A stretch of 64,000 nt of DNA from Bemisia tabaci (Eukaryota > Arthropoda > Insecta > Hemiptera > Aleyrodidae): positions 34,831,131 to 34,895,130 of the forward strand of contig NC_092795.1 of NCBI RefSeq assembly GCF_918797505.1. Direction: 5' to 3'. The notes under the pieces are model-generated. The model was not told where the DNA came from. It saw only the letters and a list, made by a program, of their open reading frames with translations, and ran no database searches. Positions 33,656-46,131 of this stretch are shown here, piece after piece. Position numbers and translations under genes: made by a program. Positions within the stretch are counted from its first letter, which is position 1, and each line of letters begins with the position of its first letter.

Positions 33656-33984
33656 CTTTTATTAGAAGGCGATTCGTCCACCGGGAAAGGAAATTCACCT
33701 TCTTTATTAGAAGTGTTAAGGTATTCAAGAAAGTATGAAGTAGTAGTAGTAGTATCCTACTTCTTGCGGTACGGGTCGTATCAGTCTTTCAATTTTATGC
33801 TATGCAACGATTCTGAGTCTGTCATGCCGTTTAATAGTATTGTAATTAATAAAGATACGATGATTGGTCCAGTTGTAGGATCAACAGAAGCTTTCAGTGC
33901 ATGAATAGAAGTACACTGTTCAAAATGACTATTCGCTAAGCCTTAAAGCGATCAAAATCTTCAAACAAGAGGCTCAATACCTCA

Positions 33985-34245
33985 ATTCAAAATTCACATA
34001 TCTCGATGTAATAGTGTCAATTTCTACTTCGCAAAACACATAACTCGGTTTTTCCTCCGTATTTCATCACGGTTGCGACTATTTTCAAAAATGCTCGAGG
34101 CGTGGTGAAAAGCATCTTATCATCTCTATCTCCAAGAATTATTACCTTTTAATTATCAAAAATAAGGAACGCAGACAGTTTTTTTGCTCTCCTGAAAAAT
34201 CGAGTTTTCCGAGATACGTGCTATGGTAGTTTCACCATCGATATG
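33985..34245. repeat. ATCGATGGTGAAAC-type repeat, diverged copy
   Basis: The right end CGAGATACGTGCTATGGTAG then TTTCACCATCGATAT matches the family TIR. The left end is only recognisable as ACATATCTCGAT. Confidence 0.4.
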
Positions 34246-34378
34246 CAACTTTTCATTACGATCGAATATATCATAGGTTTGACCAAGCGTTTTGTTTAAA
34301 GTTATAACACTGAGGCCTCGGTAAGCACGTTTCTCTCCCAGATACGCATTCTGCAATATAATTAGTATGAGATCTTTT

Positions 34379-34621
34379 CTGCCGTGCTATGGAAAAACGC
34401 CCTACGAGCCTTCAGGCGTTGCCAAATTTCCCCTGGCAAATCACTAATTTTCAGGTTAACTGTTGGATATTTGTCTACCGATTTCTCGGATAATTTTGTT
34501 TGTAATTTGATCAAAAATTTCAATGGAAAATATTCATAATTTTCCTCCAAAATAAACATTTCATCGAAGGAACTTTGACAACTCTCGAATGTTCATACGG
34601 CGTTCTTCCTTGGGACGGCAG
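34379..34621. mobile_element. CTGCCGTGC-family MITE, copy 4
   Basis: Left CTGCCGTGCTATGGAAAAAC, right CGTTCTTCCTTGGGACGGCAG. The subterminal pairs TTCAGGCGTTGCC and CTCTCGAATGTTCATAC are as in the family. Confidence 0.8.
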
Positions 34622-34747
34622 TTTTGGCGTCCTCCTTTTGTGCAGCATCCTGAAGTGGAATTACAGTCGGTCGTTTACACCTCTCTACTCTGGAACATGT
34701 GCATGAATTTGCCGTCAATGGTAACATAGAAGGGGCGAAGTGTACTT

Positions 34748-34837
34748 GTATGTATGTATGAGCCGCTTTTACGGCGCGCTAGGGCGCTCTGCGACGCCTA
34801 TTCTCCACAGGAATCTGTCATGGTAGAGATCCGAGAT
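34748..34837 (-). mobile_element. 90-bp LINE tail, 14-bp TSD
   Basis: On the plus strand it starts with the tail GTATGTATGTATG and then the inverse of the LINE end (GCTCTGCGACG). The duplication GGCGAAGTGTACTT is perfect (34734-34747 and 34838-34851). One of the shortest LINE insertions here, yet clearly marked. Confidence 0.88.
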
Positions 34838-34851
34838 GGCGAAGTGTACTT

Positions 34852-36042
34852 ACTTGACATTTTCTTGGCGAGATACTGCGAACTGTTCGCAAGAGGTGCT
34901 AAATACTGATGAGATTCAGACACTTCATCGAATGATTACGCAAAGGCAGAATTCGAATAGGTTCCCTGGATGATAGTGATATATATATGAGGAGGAGGGG
35001 TTCATTTAATATCGAAAACAACCGACCTGAGATGATGTCAAACAGTTAAAAAAAAAAATACAGCACCTCAATTACATTGGAAAAAAGGACGAGTAGTACA
35101 TTTCTTTTTGAACAGTAAGCAGGTGACAGTAAAATTTACACTACTGCGAATTGAAACTGAATACCACCACGAGAGGCGTGCCTTTTGACATGCGCCAATT
35201 GAGTAGGTAACTTCTAACTACATCCGGTAGAGAAAATAGATACTGGGTCGGTAACTGACTAAACTTTTATTTTACGAATTTCGTCGTGAAAAATAATGGA
35301 GTCACCAACACATGCATAACGCGAGACGAAAAAATGGCTGAACTATGCGAGAGCGGTCGGTGATTCCAGTTTTAAAGTATTTTTCTCGCAATGAACAATC
35401 CAGTGATCTCAACAATAATGTCCCTCGTTTTTTGTGATGCTCCATCATAATGATGTATAGTTCGCAGACGCTTACGTTTTCCAACCACCCCAGCCTGTAG
35501 TTTTTAAACCTGATGCGTCACTTTAGCGTGCGAGGTATTATTCATGCGAAGTGAGCTAAAGGTCTTCGGCTGCCCTTTCCCTTTCGAGAGGTTCTTATTC
35601 AAACAACACGCAATGCTCGGAGAAAAATTTTAGGCATGAAAACTGAATTCAAACCCCAGAACAAAAGTATGTACACCAACTCCCATTGAGTTCACAAGTG
35701 GGAGAAAAATTATTTGACGTAGGTTGGCATCGCCGCACCAAGAATTCACGCAATTTTGGTGTTCTTAAAAAAAATCAGTGAGCGCGGAAAATTTCCATTA
35801 ATGATTTTTTCAGCAAAATCTTGGGGTTTTTTGTCACCAAATTGTGGGGTGATTGAACACCTCGCCAGCACTCACCCCCCCCCCTTCCCACACACACACA
35901 CACCCTCACACACACTAGGAGCACGAAAGCGATAATCCGATTTCTCCTGTCTGCCATCGATCCAAATCGTCTACAGTATCACCAGCAGACTCTAGATCCT
36001 CAAAGAAATCACATTCTAGCAATTTGATACAAGTTTAAACAT
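34852..36042. other. no gene; (CA)n microsatellite
   Basis: A C run and a CA-rich microsatellite lie at about 35874-35915. No coding signal was seen. A 60-codon minus-strand frame at 35302-35484 has no motif. Confidence 0.45.
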
Positions 36043-36650
36043 TTCAAAGTTAGAAACACCAACAAATTTTTGGACATGCTTCATGCTTTACCGCAGTTTC
36101 CACGATTTTCAGTGGAGTATGTACAATAATTGCACATTCTTCAACAGTGACTTCATTCTTTACCTAGCAAAATTTGTAAACGTTTTTGTACGAGAATGGG
36201 CTTTACAGGGAGGAACTTTGGGTCCGGTCAATTTTTGCTCTAAAGTTTGCAAATAACCGTGATACAGCTTTTTCGATGAATTTTAATGACTGAGATTCCC
36301 GATACCGGAGGTTTACAATACGATGTTGATGTTAGTACTTAGTTCCGCAAATTTGAATAATCTCGCAGCAACATGATACAAAACCTCGCAAAGTTAGAAA
36401 CGTCTACAAATTTTTGGGTATGCTTCATTCATTACCGTAGTTTCCACGATTTTCAATGAAGTATGTACAATAATTGCACATTCTTAAACAGTGACTTCAT
36501 TTTTTACCGAGAATGATTTGTAAACGTTATCATGCACGAGAATGGGCCGTACAGGGAGGAACATTGGGTCCAGTCAGTTATTGCTCTCAACTATGCAAAT
36601 AACCGTAATGTAGCTTTTTCGATGAATTTTTAGTGTATTTCCCGGAAAAA
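36043..36650. repeat. 343-bp tandem direct duplication, two copies
   Basis: AAAGTTAGAAAC starts near 36046 and again near 36389. Matching blocks follow in order (ACAAATTTTTGG, TTTCCACGATTTTCA, GTATGTACAATAATTGCACA, GGAGGAAC, CTTTTTCGATGAATTTT). Scattered substitutions show the duplication is not recent. It is non-coding. Confidence 0.85.
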
Positions 36651-36715
36651 AATTGCATTTTCCCATGCTGTCGGACCCAGATCTGAGACCCTGTGAAGAA
36701 CACCGATCGCAGGTC

Positions 36716-37275
36716 GCGCCGCGCTGCGGTGCTGACCGCACTATGTTCTGCGCAATGCGTGAAGTATTCCTACAGTCTTGTAGGCGCTCTGCGTTTCACG
36801 CCCGCCCGCTGCTGACCGCACTGTGTTTGCCGCAATGCATAAAGTATTCGTGCAGTCTTGCAGGCGCTATGCGTTTCACGTCGACCGCTGCTGACTGCAC
36901 TGGGTTTGACGCAAGGCGGGAAATATTCATGTAGTCTTGAAGGCGCTAATATGTCTTACATGCCGACCGCCGGCCCTTCAAGGGCTGCTCCTTTTCATCT
37001 CAAGTCCTTGTCATCGTTGCTCTCTGCGCCGCGCCGTTCCAGGCCAAATTGCGTGTTTGGTTTCTCTCTTACCTCGACTAATTAAAGGTGCTATCTCTTG
37101 TATCACCGAAATTAGAAATTACTATGCTCTCAGGAAATGAGAGATTTTGTAACCTTTTCTCGTATGTAATTTTCTTTTCTGAATCCGATTTTTTTAATAC
37201 CTACATTTAAAAAAAATTGCAAAATTTGCCGCCATGGGCCACGGCCCATGCGGCCACCCCCAATATCCGGCCCTG
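36716..37275 (+). repeat. composite repeat, copy 1 (three 70-bp units plus tail)
   Basis: The 5' part is three tandem units (CTGACCGCAC..GCAATGCGTGAAGTATTC..GTCTTGTAGGCGCT) starting near 36729, 36800 and 36889. The 3' part (CTCGACTAATTAAAGGTGCT, AGAAATTAC, CTCAGGAAA) ends with a short hairpin GGGCCACGGCCC and ATCCGGCCCTG. A second copy at 41610-42077 has two units. The CCGGCCCTG end resembles a hAT terminus (inverse CAGGGCCGG), but no matching left end was found. Confidence 0.7.
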
Positions 37276-37400
37276 ACCTCTTTAACATCCTTTAATACTA
37301 ACTGAACATCATATGAGGCCTTCCTAAGGAAATTGCTTGTTTAAGGAGCAACTGTGAGTACAGCCCAGGGAATACTGGAGCTCAGAGGAATAGAGCGGGG

Positions 37401-37557
37401 GCGAGGCGAGAATGATCGATTATCGATATTTTCCCATTTGAAGTTGTGGTAAAATATCGATTATTAAGGTGTTCGTTGCGAACACCATGTTTATCGATCC
37501 TTATTCATGGGTTTAAATGGCAGATCAATCGATCGATCGCAAAGCACGCCAGGCCGC
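37401..37557. mobile_element. hAT-type palindromic MITE, degraded copy
   Basis: The centre GTGTTCGTTGCGAACAC and the ATCGATTATT and CCTTATTCATGGGTTTAAA blocks are intact. The ends are diverged (GGCGAGGCGAGAAT, AGCACGCC) and no duplication is visible. Confidence 0.7.
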
Positions 37558-40258
37558 TGGAAGAGAGACCAAGAACCTTCGTGGATACACGGTCCACGGA
37601 AATTGTCGGCTCCGATTGAAAATCAAGAAAGGAAGAGATAAAAGGTGGCACAGAGGGTAGAGGGGGTGACTCGAATAAGTTTACTTTATCACCCTCTCCC
37701 CCGCCAAGCCAAATCTCCCAGCTTGCCCTAATGGCAAAAAATAACAAAAGTTCCTTCTCGGACGGAGCAGACCTTGCCAGATCCACCAGTCGAAGGAGCT
37801 AGAATTCGGCGGTCATTCAAGAGATGGAGTCGAATTTCGATCCACTTGGTCTGAAGCGACCCCTGAGGTCCATTCAACCCGAAAAGTTGCTATTCACTGT
37901 GGCAAATGCTCGGCCTTCATTTGCCTATTTTAGCATGCAGTTCGAATGATTGCTTCAGCCAACGTTCAAAAATATTTTGCCAGTCTATAGAATTAATTGA
38001 ACGACCTGCTCCAGAATGTACCGCGTATGCAATGATTTCAAGTCAAACACATAGTCGTCTTTTAAACCTCCTCAATTTTAAATACGTCTCCTGAGGCCTA
38101 CATTACAATGTGAGCTTTAATAAGTCCCCGATAAAATACGAAATTTTTTAGTTGCGTTAATCATGACGTTGAGGTTTTTGATTTAATAGGAATATTCTGG
38201 AGTTTCCGATAATCAAAAACGCACCGATTGTAACTTTTAAAACCCCCAAAAATCATCAATGCTTTTGCTATGATAGCTTTTGAGCAAATCTGACGTCATC
38301 AGGTCGAGTTGAACTGGTTTTATCGTCTTGCTAAGCGTACAGTTACGTCTTCGTAAATATCTGAATATGGATTTTTCGATGAGAATGTCGATACCTTCAA
38401 AATGGCATCAACAATCATCGATGACGAAAATGAAATTATTTTCACGCCAATTTCATCTCCAACCATGATAAATACAGACAAAACTCACCCGAGGAAAATT
38501 GCGGTTGATAGACGCACCTGATGAAACGTCATTACGTAGAATCTTCACTTGAATGAAAAATTTTAAAATTCAGTACTGACTGACTTTTCGGATATGCCCT
38601 ATGGAAGGCTTCAAAGTAGGTTAGCGTTCATTTTCTGTAGCGTGTGTTAATGTATAATGTGTCTTTAAATATCTACTCGTTTAGGTATATAAGATTAAAA
38701 TATGTAGATGGAATGACAAACTATCTTACATCGACTGGCGAACCCCCCCCCCCCCCCCCCCAAACTGGCGTTGTGGGTCCCCGGTCACTTTCAACGTATT
38801 TGGAGGGAAGTCGGTCATATTACTGCTTAAAACTTCTTGCGATCCTTTTTTGTCTTTTGAAAAACCATCGCAGAAAATTGTGTATAAAATGTGGCGCAAT
38901 GAATAATATTTTGCAAAAAAAAAGTAGGATTAAAGCGTTTAAGAGTCTCCAAATCGAGTAGAATTGATGCGAAGACGAATAAAAAGAAATATCTGAGTCG
39001 TTTTAAAGGAATATTAAAATTTCCAGATTGGAAAGCGGCGGATGACACGAATGTAGAAAAAAAAGTATTTTTCACTCCTAATAAAGGGATCATGAAAAAA
39101 ATGTATTCATGCCTTAATTTTGCATTACACTGTTGAACAATCATTATGCTGCATTTCGTGAAAAAATAGGAACATGGCATTGCGTTTTGTTGATTTCTTC
39201 TGTGAAATATTTCCGATTATTTGAACACAAACCTCGGACAATACGTAAATTCAGTTCAAAAATCTACACCGACTATAATGTGAACATGAACGTTAAAGCA
39301 GAAGAAAATATCTACCCATCTGGCGCCTTTTTTTGCCATTTAGCACCAAAGGTTTTCGTACGTCTTCTTGTGTTCTTGGTACCAGACTTCTTCGAATATT
39401 TTTGTAGAACGTTATACTTATACTTAGTATGATTCTGGAGTGTCAGGATTTATGCATGTCTGTTATTTATCAATACATTTCGCCCCCACACATTAATATG
39501 TATGCTTTGAACACATAAGTACAATCTTAACCCTCACGCTGAACATCTAGGAAGGAGGCTCTGTGACAATAAGGTGTTCGGCAACCCTGCGGTTGCTTAC
39601 GAGGGATTTTGTCCCGTTCTTGTCCGCAGCGTGACCTTAAAAACTCAGGCTTATTTAATTTTCGTCGATGCTCAAACGCGAGGGCACCATGTTGCCCCGC
39701 GCAACATAAAATCAAAAGAAAGTATGAGTTCCATGGCTCTGACAGATGAATGAGTGGATCGGGCTAAGTTTAACAGAACGAAATTAGGAATTAATTGAGT
39801 TAAGTCTTATGGAGCAGACGAAAAATGTTACAAATAAACTTCCGAGCAGCCTGTTCTCTCAGCCGAAATATTTTTTCTCGATTTTGATTTTTTGATAGGG
39901 AGCTAAATGGCCCCAAAATTCATCGTGGATTATTTTTTCTCCAAAGTAAGACTCGGTTCCTTTTCGCTTTACGTGACACGATTTGAGGCAGAATTTCATA
40001 TTTACGGTGAGTCCTTATACATGTAAATATTATTGCTATATCAACTAATTGCGAAAGCTGCAATTGGTGGGTGAAACAAAACTCCACAACTGCAAAGGTA
40101 GACTTTTAACCTCATCAGTTGCTCTTGTTTCAAATGTTGTCAAATTACGTAAAATGTGTGTCAATTTTGTAAAATTACAAATCATTTCTCCGACTGTTAT
40201 TATGCACAAGAAAGCAGATAATTGATCTCGATTTCAAAAACTGACATCATTGGTACTA
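37558..40258. other. no gene recognised
   Basis: 2.7 kb without a recognised repeat or coding signal, apart from an 18-19-base C run near 38743-38761. Short frames at 38644-39432 overlap on both strands. Confidence 0.4.
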
Positions 40259-40486
40259 CACTGGAAAAAAAAACACATTGGATCTAGAGCCCAGACTCTT
40301 GAAAACATTGACAAGAAACAACACTCTTGATTCAATCAGACTTTTGCTTAAATCAAAAGGAAATCCGCTCAAATTAAGAGGCTTGGTTCTTGATTTAAGC
40401 AAAAATCCGATTCAATCAAGAGTATTTTTTCTTTTCGATGTTTTTAAGAGTCTGGACTCTAGATCCAATGTGGTTTTTTTCCAGTG
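40259..40486. mobile_element. CACTGGAAAA foldback family, copy 2
   Basis: Same ends and arms as 10759-10984, with the inner arm AGACTTTTGCTTAAATC in place of AGATTGAAGCTTAAATC. ATCATTGGT occurs on both sides a few bases out, which may be coincidence. Confidence 0.85.
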
Positions 40487-40619
40487 AATCATTGGTTGAC
40501 ACAAAAAATAATTTATTTCAACTGATAGTGTGTACTTTATTTGGCGAGGTTCTTTCACGTAACATTTTTCATTGATTTTCCTTTTTCAAGGGGAATGCAA
40601 CATGGAGGAATTCTCTTTT

Positions 40620-40961
40620 CTAAACGATAAAACTTTTTTCTCTAAATATATTCCAAGTAATATAATAGTGTAAGAGTCTGCAAAGATTAGGCTGTCTTAG
40701 AGTCTGGAAGAGGCGCTTTAGTTGTAAAAAGAGAGCGTTGCACGTATTTAGAGTGAGTGTAAAAAAGTAGTGAAGGTGCGATTCAGCCGCACGATCATGA
40801 GGCAATGAAGTAAAGTGGTCATAAAAACACGATTTTTTGCAGCGTTGAGACACTGCGTCATAAAATTCCCACGTGAGATCGTACACCCATTTTACACGGT
40901 CTGGGATATAAGATGTTATTTTGTACCTTAAAAGGATTCCATTTCCAAGTTTACGCAACAC
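40620..40961 (-). CDS. weak candidate ORF, unrecognised
   Basis: A 113-codon frame from an ATG on the minus strand. The peptide is mixed (RVKWVYDLTWEFYDAV, RCKKSCFYDHF, LHYFFTLTLNTCNALF) and the opposite strand has no comparable frame. No domain was recognised, and no promoter or splice context decides its status. It may be chance. Confidence 0.2.
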   Translation of the reverse strand: MLRKLGNGILLRYKITSYIPDRVKWVYDLTWEFYDAVSQRCKKSCFYDHFTSLPHDRAAESHLHYFFTLTLNTCNALFLQLKRLFQTLRQPNLCRLLHYYITWNIFREKSFIV

Positions 40962-41006
40962 TCACTTTCACAATATTTTCAAACTGTAAAAGAGTAGTAA
41001 AAAATA

Positions 41007-41187
41007 TTATGTAAAAGTCGCTTTTTCGGCGCACTAGGACGCTCTGCGATACCTTATACCTACCAGCCACAGAAAACTCTCATGGTAGAGATCCTTCGGA
41101 AGGTGTTGGAGTGGGTCCCTCCCAGGTAGGCGACGGAGAGGGCGTCCAGCCAAACGATGGGTATAGAGAGCATCCGTGAAGAGATGG
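41007..41187. mobile_element. twin-primed LINE insertion (internal inversion), 11-bp TSD
   Basis: 41007-41094 is the inverted 3' end of the LINE (GCTCTGCGATACC.., CATGGTAGAGATCC). From about 41093 to 41187 the same LINE runs in plus orientation (AGGTGTTGGAGTGGGTCC.., encoding KVLEWVPP). AGTAAAAAATA flanks the whole at 40996-41006 and 41188-41198. A 5' segment inverted relative to the 3' end within one target duplication is the signature of twin priming. Confidence 0.85.
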
Positions 41188-41609
41188 AGTAAAAAATAGT
41201 AATAGTGATAATTCGATGGGCGAGAAACACTATATGTATAATTAAGATGTACGCATAAGATCATTAAAGAATAAGGAAGAAGAGAAAACATTTTTAAAAT
41301 ATTGTCCAACTATTAAAGCCTCGAGGAAAATTTAGTTATATTCATCGACAGATATCAAGACTGTAAGATCCATGACTTTTAAAAGATTTTGTTTTTGTAT
41401 CCGCGTTATATCTGAAAACCCACGAAGCCAAATTAAACGATTTTCGTAGAAGCTGACAGGTGAGACACATTTTTTGCGAAGCCCTGTCAACATTACTAGC
41501 AAAAGTTCACGGAATTTTGCGCGAAAGTTAAGTTCCGTAAACCTAGGTCTGTGTGGACAAGGCCTTCCATTTATCAGAAATGAGCGAAAAAATTATGAAA
41601 GAACAAACT

Positions 41610-42077
41610 GACCGCATTGTGTTTGGCGCAATGCGTGAAGCATTCCTACAGTCTTGTAGGCGCTATGCGTTTCACACCGACCGCTGCTGAATGCACTGTG
41701 TTTGACGCAATGCGTGAAGTATTCATGCAGTCTTGTAGGCGCTAATATGTAATGCCGATCGCCGCCGCGTCGAGGGCTTCTCCTTTTTATCTCAAGTCCT
41801 CGCCATCATTGCTCTCTGCGCTGCGCCGTTACAGGCCAGATTCCGTGTTTGGTTCCTCTCTTTACTCGACTAATTAAAGGTGCTGTTTCTAATATCACAG
41901 AAAGACGACAAAATTAGAAATTACGATACTCTCAGGAAAAGGAGATTTTGTCGCCTTTTCTCGTTTGTATTTTTTTTCTCAATCCGATATTTATTTACAC
42001 CTATACATTTAAAAAAAATTGCAAAATTTGCCGACATGGGCCGCGGCCCATGTGGCCACCCCCTGAATCCGGCCCTG
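41610..42077 (+). repeat. composite repeat, copy 2 (two units plus tail)
   Basis: Two tandem units near 41610 and 41690, then the tail shared with 36716-37275 and the same AATCCGGCCCTG end with a CATGGGCCGCGGCCCATG hairpin. Confidence 0.7.
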
Positions 42078-43430
42078 TCCTTGATTTATCAACAAGAGTA
42101 AGATAATCTAAACTTCATTCTTGTTACAAGGCTGTATGCGTCCGATACATTTTTAACTTAATTTGTTCTTTTCTTCGTTGTAAAAGAATGAATGTGCGCC
42201 TTGATGTCCGTTTAAAAGTGTATGGGGGAAAAATGAATATTCTTGCTTTGCGCGGTCAGTTTTGAGACAGGAGAAGAGCGAATTGACTTAGGAAGTTACA
42301 CCGAGGAATTGGGTTGTGTTGCATGTTTGTGTCATTCAATGAGGTTAATGCATTATGACCAGATTTATTGACGAGCTATGAGGGTCATGACTCAGGTCCA
42401 GGGTGGCAATTTAAGAGGGAGGAGTGCATTTCAGGGATTTCATAATCCTTAACTCAATTTAAAAGTTTCCAGCTTTCAGGTCGAGCCCTTCTTGTGTGGC
42501 TGGATGTACATGCATACAACGATTCAAAGTGAAAAATAATCAATTGAATGTTCCGGGGAGAAAGTCTAACCGTTTCGTCAATACGTCAATTTTTAGACAG
42601 TTACTTAATCCAATATATGCAGCTGGTCATCTGATAAATTTGAACAGAGAATGATCGTAACTTTCAGCAGTACCCTAAACTATTTGAAAACTCAATATAC
42701 TAACAACGAAAGGAACTTTCGATAAGCTCTGTTCTTTCAGATACGTCGCTTCCAAAAGCAATACATGATAATTTCACAATACTCTCTCTGAAGCTGAGAA
42801 AGCGAAAGTATTAGGAGAATTAAAATGATACATTTCGTCCCTCCTATGATGCAAGAGCGTATCTCAATTTCATCGTGAACCTTATTCTCCGTATGACTCA
42901 ATGCTATCTGAGGCTCATGCAGGAATCGAGAAAAGCCTTTACGTCAGAGGAGCGACAAAATGAGCGGATTTCCCGTATCCCCATGTGAAAAGCAAAAGCA
43001 GCCAAGCTGAAGATACCCAGCCACTCTGACGACGACAGCTACGCCATCCCGAGAGGGTGGGGGATCTGAAAATAAGTCGGCAAGTTCAAGTTTTTGTCCC
43101 CGCCAAGAGACCGGGGGGAGGGGGGAATTTGTATCCGGGTGATGGAAAAACAATGAGGGTGGATATGACTGAACAAGTGACGGGATGGGGCGCGTTTTTG
43201 CAAGGCGAAGGGGGCTGGCTGTCAACTGAAGGCTGCGACCCTCTCCCCCTTCCTGGGGTACAGAATGTTGACAGTCGCCCCTGTTTTTCTGAAAAGGAGC
43301 CTTTTTGTTGCCAAATTTTGGACGGTGATGCAATAACCTCTTATTCAACTCATCATGCCATTTCTTATTTCGCAACTACAGAATCTCAGCGCGCTTGCAG
43401 TCTGATTTGGATCAGACTTACAGGACAGCG
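42078..43430. other. no gene called
   Basis: Around 42944-43449 a 143-codon minus-strand and a 130-codon plus-strand frame overlap. The region is GC-rich and neither has a motif, so neither is called. Confidence 0.4.
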
Positions 43431-43688
43431 GGCTGATTATTCAAACTGATAGACAAAGCGATAATCAAAGAAGACATAGGCGATCCTTTTTGGTTGAAAT
43501 GAGTGATTCCTATAGACTAAGGGAGAAAATGATGGACTAACTATCGGGTCTCTCGTGGGTTGCTGTCAGTTAGTCTATCACCTGTCTCGTTTGTCCATTG
43601 CAACCACCCGCTTCCACCGATAGGATCCCTCTATATCTCTTTTGTCTTCTTTGTCTATAGTTTTGTCTATCACTTTCAATAATCGGCC
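43431..43688. mobile_element. MITE with GGCTGATTATTCAAACTGAT ends
   Basis: The inverted ends pair over about 50 bp (GGC(T/C)GATTATT, TGATAGACAAA, ACAAAGAAGAC). An inner hairpin ATGGACTAACT/AGTTAGTCTAT is also present. About 258 bp, non-coding. Target duplication not evident. Confidence 0.7.
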
Positions 43689-45767
43689 TGCAGAGACTCT
43701 ATGGATTTTCAAACCGGATGTGCGGCGATTATTCCTGCGGCTTCGTTAGGTCTTTTTTTTCTTGTATAATAAATGTTGTCAAATTGAAAAACGGTTTATT
43801 TGAAAGGAAAATTATTTTCTAGGCAATGCTTTTACAGTATCTTGGGTGGTAACCACAGACTTTTTCGGAACACCACAACTTAAAAACGATAAATGACAAT
43901 CCCGAGATGCAACTCTTGGACACTCAGTTTCACAGCTAGGTAAGTTTTTGAAATATGTTTTTTGAGTCCCTCATTAGACAGTATTCCTTTCTCTGTAGAA
44001 TAACCAAAGCAAAGCTGAAACACAACTGAAAACCGATGGATCAACACGTGTTAATAGTTTAGCCAGGAAGAGTGATACGGCAACATTGCAACATCTGTAG
44101 ATGGGCGCACAATTTCTCGGTACGATATCTTCCCCTTTTACCGAAGACTCTTCAGACAATTCAAAAGAATTTAAATAATATTTTCAATAGAGCTAAAAAA
44201 ATGAAATTGAGTTTGGTTAAATAACACCGAAAAAAAGTAACATTCCTTACTTTTCCCATATTTGTGACCGATAACGAGAAAAGATGCCTCGAACTGAGGA
44301 CAGATTTCTTCTGAATAACAATTGGGAGATTCAGTTTTTGACGGAAAACACTAGTTGTACCAAACCGCATAACCTATACATTGACTCGGAATGTTTCGGC
44401 ACTAAGATTCATTTCCCTGAGAATAAATTTTACAGAGACAGGTTTTTAAGAGAATGCTTTTTCGCAGATTAAAAGGGGGTGAGGGATACTTATTTTAGGA
44501 TCCTGCAAAACTTATTACAAAATAAGTCACTCGTTTTTTCGGTTTTTTTTTTCGATTTTCATACTTTGGTTTTTTTTGGTGTATAGTACAGGCTACCATA
44601 GCTACGAATCTTTCACCAATCACCATGACGGGATATTGCTAAAAACAGGATTTAAAAAAAGTGCTGGATTCACACAACTTTAAAGAGAAATGAAACCGAG
44701 AAAAGTAAAATTAGATTTTAACAGTCCTTTTTTTTGTTACTAGATTAACACTCTCTTCCTGAAATTGTTCTGAACGTCGTGCTAACCCTCAAAGATTCCA
44801 AGGTTGCTAGCAATTTTGAATCAATCAAGTCTCATAGTTCTTTCGAGTATAGAGCTCTCGTTCCTCAGGAATCGCCCCGGCCAGAGAGAAGTGAACGAAT
44901 TCAAATCCTCCAAAATCGGAGTGGTTCTCTCAGCAAGCGCGTTTTCCACCGCAACGAACGACCTAATATCGGGGAGGGAACGCAGCATCCAAAATATCAC
45001 TGTCCGCTCCCAGATTGGTCCCCTCGCCGCCTCACCCTCAACCCCTAGCCCCCAACCCCCAGCACCGAGAGCGAAAAACTTTTATTAATTGCTCCTTTAC
45101 AACTGGCTTCCCAACTCCCCGACTCTCTCTCTTACTTCGTTGCCGTGTCGGTGTGAGAACGAAGAAATACGTAATGCATCAGCAACACAGTTTCATTAAG
45201 GACCGTTCATACTATACACATTATACATTCATGTAATACTTGGGGGGGGGGGGTCTTTACGCCATTTTGTTTTTATTTGTCACGTGTTGTGGACCTACAT
45301 CACAAAACCTCTAGGGGAAAGGGGTGGTCGAGAATTCCGTAAAGCGGTTAGGTACGTACTCTATGTACGGCGCCTTAGAGCGTTCTACGGTGCAAGTGCT
45401 TCAAACGTTGACGCCAAATGAAAGTGACTTAGCCGGAAAGGAGCTAGCTTTTATGACAGAAAAAGACAATTTATTTATGATAACCTATCGGTAAGGGTTA
45501 AGAACATGTCACATTTGCTCTTATAAATAAATTCTTGTGGAATGTGCATAACACTTTGATGAGCCTGGAGATGACTTCTGTTAATTTATTGTTGTTGTTT
45601 ATATGATGACAACTTATGTTTCTGCATATTTTTTGGTACCTGACGGACAGTATCCATGATAAAGTACTTAATCTGTCATGAAATCTCTCTTTTTTTTTTT
45701 TTTGGAAGTTTTTGAATTCGTTCGCAAGTGCGCAGTATCAGTAAATATCACGCGAGAAAAACCTCTT
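43689..45767. other. no gene; repeat fragments
   Basis: A dispersed repeat at 45243-45350 (see 25277-25430) begins just after a G run (45242-45253). At about 45360-45390 lies a short degenerate LINE-tail remnant (TACGGCGCCTTAGAGCGTTC). No coding signal. Confidence 0.4.
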
Positions 45768-45890
45768 GATATATCGACGGTGAAACCACCAGACCACAGA
45801 TCTCGGTTTGAGACGTTGCAGACTTCCGGGCATACTTTATTTTTTACATGGGAAACCACTCAACGGCAATTCTTTAAAACTGCCAGTTTT
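45768..45890 (+). repeat. ATCGACGGTG-family fragment
   Basis: ATATCGACGGTGAAACCACC, then CAGATCTCGGTTTGAGACG and CAACGGCAATTCTTTAAA, match 3556-3817. The right half is absent or too diverged. Confidence 0.55.
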
Positions 45891-46131
45891 AGTAGCATGG
45901 GTACTATCTGAAAAAACGGGCTTATCCAGGAAATATCACCCGTCGATAGCCGTAAAAATCATGGAAACGGTGAAACTAACTGTGACAAGAAATGAAAATT
46001 CAGGGGGCCAGCAACAGAAGTTAATGACATTCTGTAGGAGTCTCCACGGATCACTATGATAGAGGAAGAGGGGGGTATAACTCCCAAGCACCCCTCTTAA
46101 ATCAGTACTTCTGCCGAGTGCGCGTGCAGTT

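Noticed and set aside
33554..33904. 116-codon plus-strand frame
   Set aside because: Its first third lies inside a MITE and it crosses a GTA microsatellite; no motif.
42944..43449. Overlapping open frames of 143 (minus) and 130 (plus) codons
   Set aside because: They overlap on opposite strands in GC-rich DNA where stops are rare; neither has a domain or splice context.
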